From Thioalkalivibrio sp. (lineage in GTDB: Bacteria; Pseudomonadota; Gammaproteobacteria; Ectothiorhodospirales; Ectothiorhodospiraceae), in NCBI GenBank assembly GCA_007136145.1, contig SLHN01000048.1:1-14476 (forward strand): DNA of 14,476 nucleotides, in the 5' to 3' direction. The position numbers and the translations under genes were made by a program. The notes under the pieces were generated by a model. That model was not told the DNA's origin. It worked only from the letters and a program-made list of their open reading frames with translations, and ran no database searches. The stretch's first letter is position 1, and each line of letters starts with the position of its first letter. Positions 14,439-14,476 of the stretch are shown here, in pieces.

Positions 14439-14476
14439 TCATCGTGCCGCCGCGACCAGCGCCTCAACGGTGTCGA
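14439..14476 (-). CDS. 3' end of an unidentified gene running off the window
   Basis: The last 11 codons of a minus-strand frame, DTVEALVAAAR then TGA, with GC-ending codons like the neighbouring genes. It is the expected tail of a gene lying beyond the window and upstream of yqeC. Eleven residues are too few to name a family. Confidence 0.35.
   Translation of the reverse strand, partial: DTVEALVAAAR

Overview
This window reads as a chromosomal segment of a GC-rich proteobacterium. A gammaproteobacterium is most likely, and the gene mix would suit a Chromatiales or Ectothiorhodospiraceae-like sulfur or one-carbon lifestyle. That placement is inference from gene content and codon style; no rRNA or other phylogenetic marker is present. 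Eleven protein genes are well supported. There are no tRNA, rRNA or CRISPR loci and no transposase gene.

Layout. Bases 73-1543 (minus strand) hold a FolB/FolX-type dihydroneopterin aldolase-like gene, then a ketopantoate hydroxymethyltransferase (PanB)-like paralog. Between them lie a perfect 33-bp palindrome and a stretch matching the T7 promoter core. Bases 1544-2266 contain no convincing gene. Bases 2267-4803 hold a DJ-1/PfpI (isonitrile hydratase-like) protein on the minus strand, a divergent universal stress protein on the plus strand, and a convergent secreted Sel1-repeat protein. A strong hairpin separates the last two. Bases 4804-5386 are a gene-poor stretch with a clear minus-strand terminator and the likely promoter/operator of the next operon.

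Bases 5387-7343 are a two-gene glutathione-dependent formaldehyde detoxification operon: class III alcohol dehydrogenase (frmA) and S-formylglutathione hydrolase (frmB). Convergent to it, bases 7528-11076 carry cysJ and cysI for NADPH-dependent assimilatory sulfite reductase. Bases 11077-11866 are an intergenic region with a MITE-like palindromic repeat that appears partly duplicated. Bases 11867-14162 carry yqeC and moeA, both tied to molybdenum-enzyme maturation. The last bases hold a possible 40-residue ORF overlapping yqeC and the 3' end of a further gene.

How the genes fit together. FrmA and FrmB convert the spontaneous formaldehyde-glutathione adduct to formate and free glutathione. Formate is commonly oxidised by molybdenum enzymes, so MoeA and YqeC nearby fit functionally, although no formate dehydrogenase is in view. 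CysJI supplies sulfide for cysteine and hence glutathione. PanB enzymes use methylene-tetrahydrofolate and the FolB family works on pterins, so the left-end pair also belongs to one-carbon/pterin chemistry. These links are thematic only; the genes lie in several separate transcription units.

I did not find a clearly new multi-gene system. The items most worth a second look are the FrmA glutathione-binding loop lacking its usual arginine, the divergent PanB/FolB pair, the T7-like promoter core, and the duplicated palindromic repeat.
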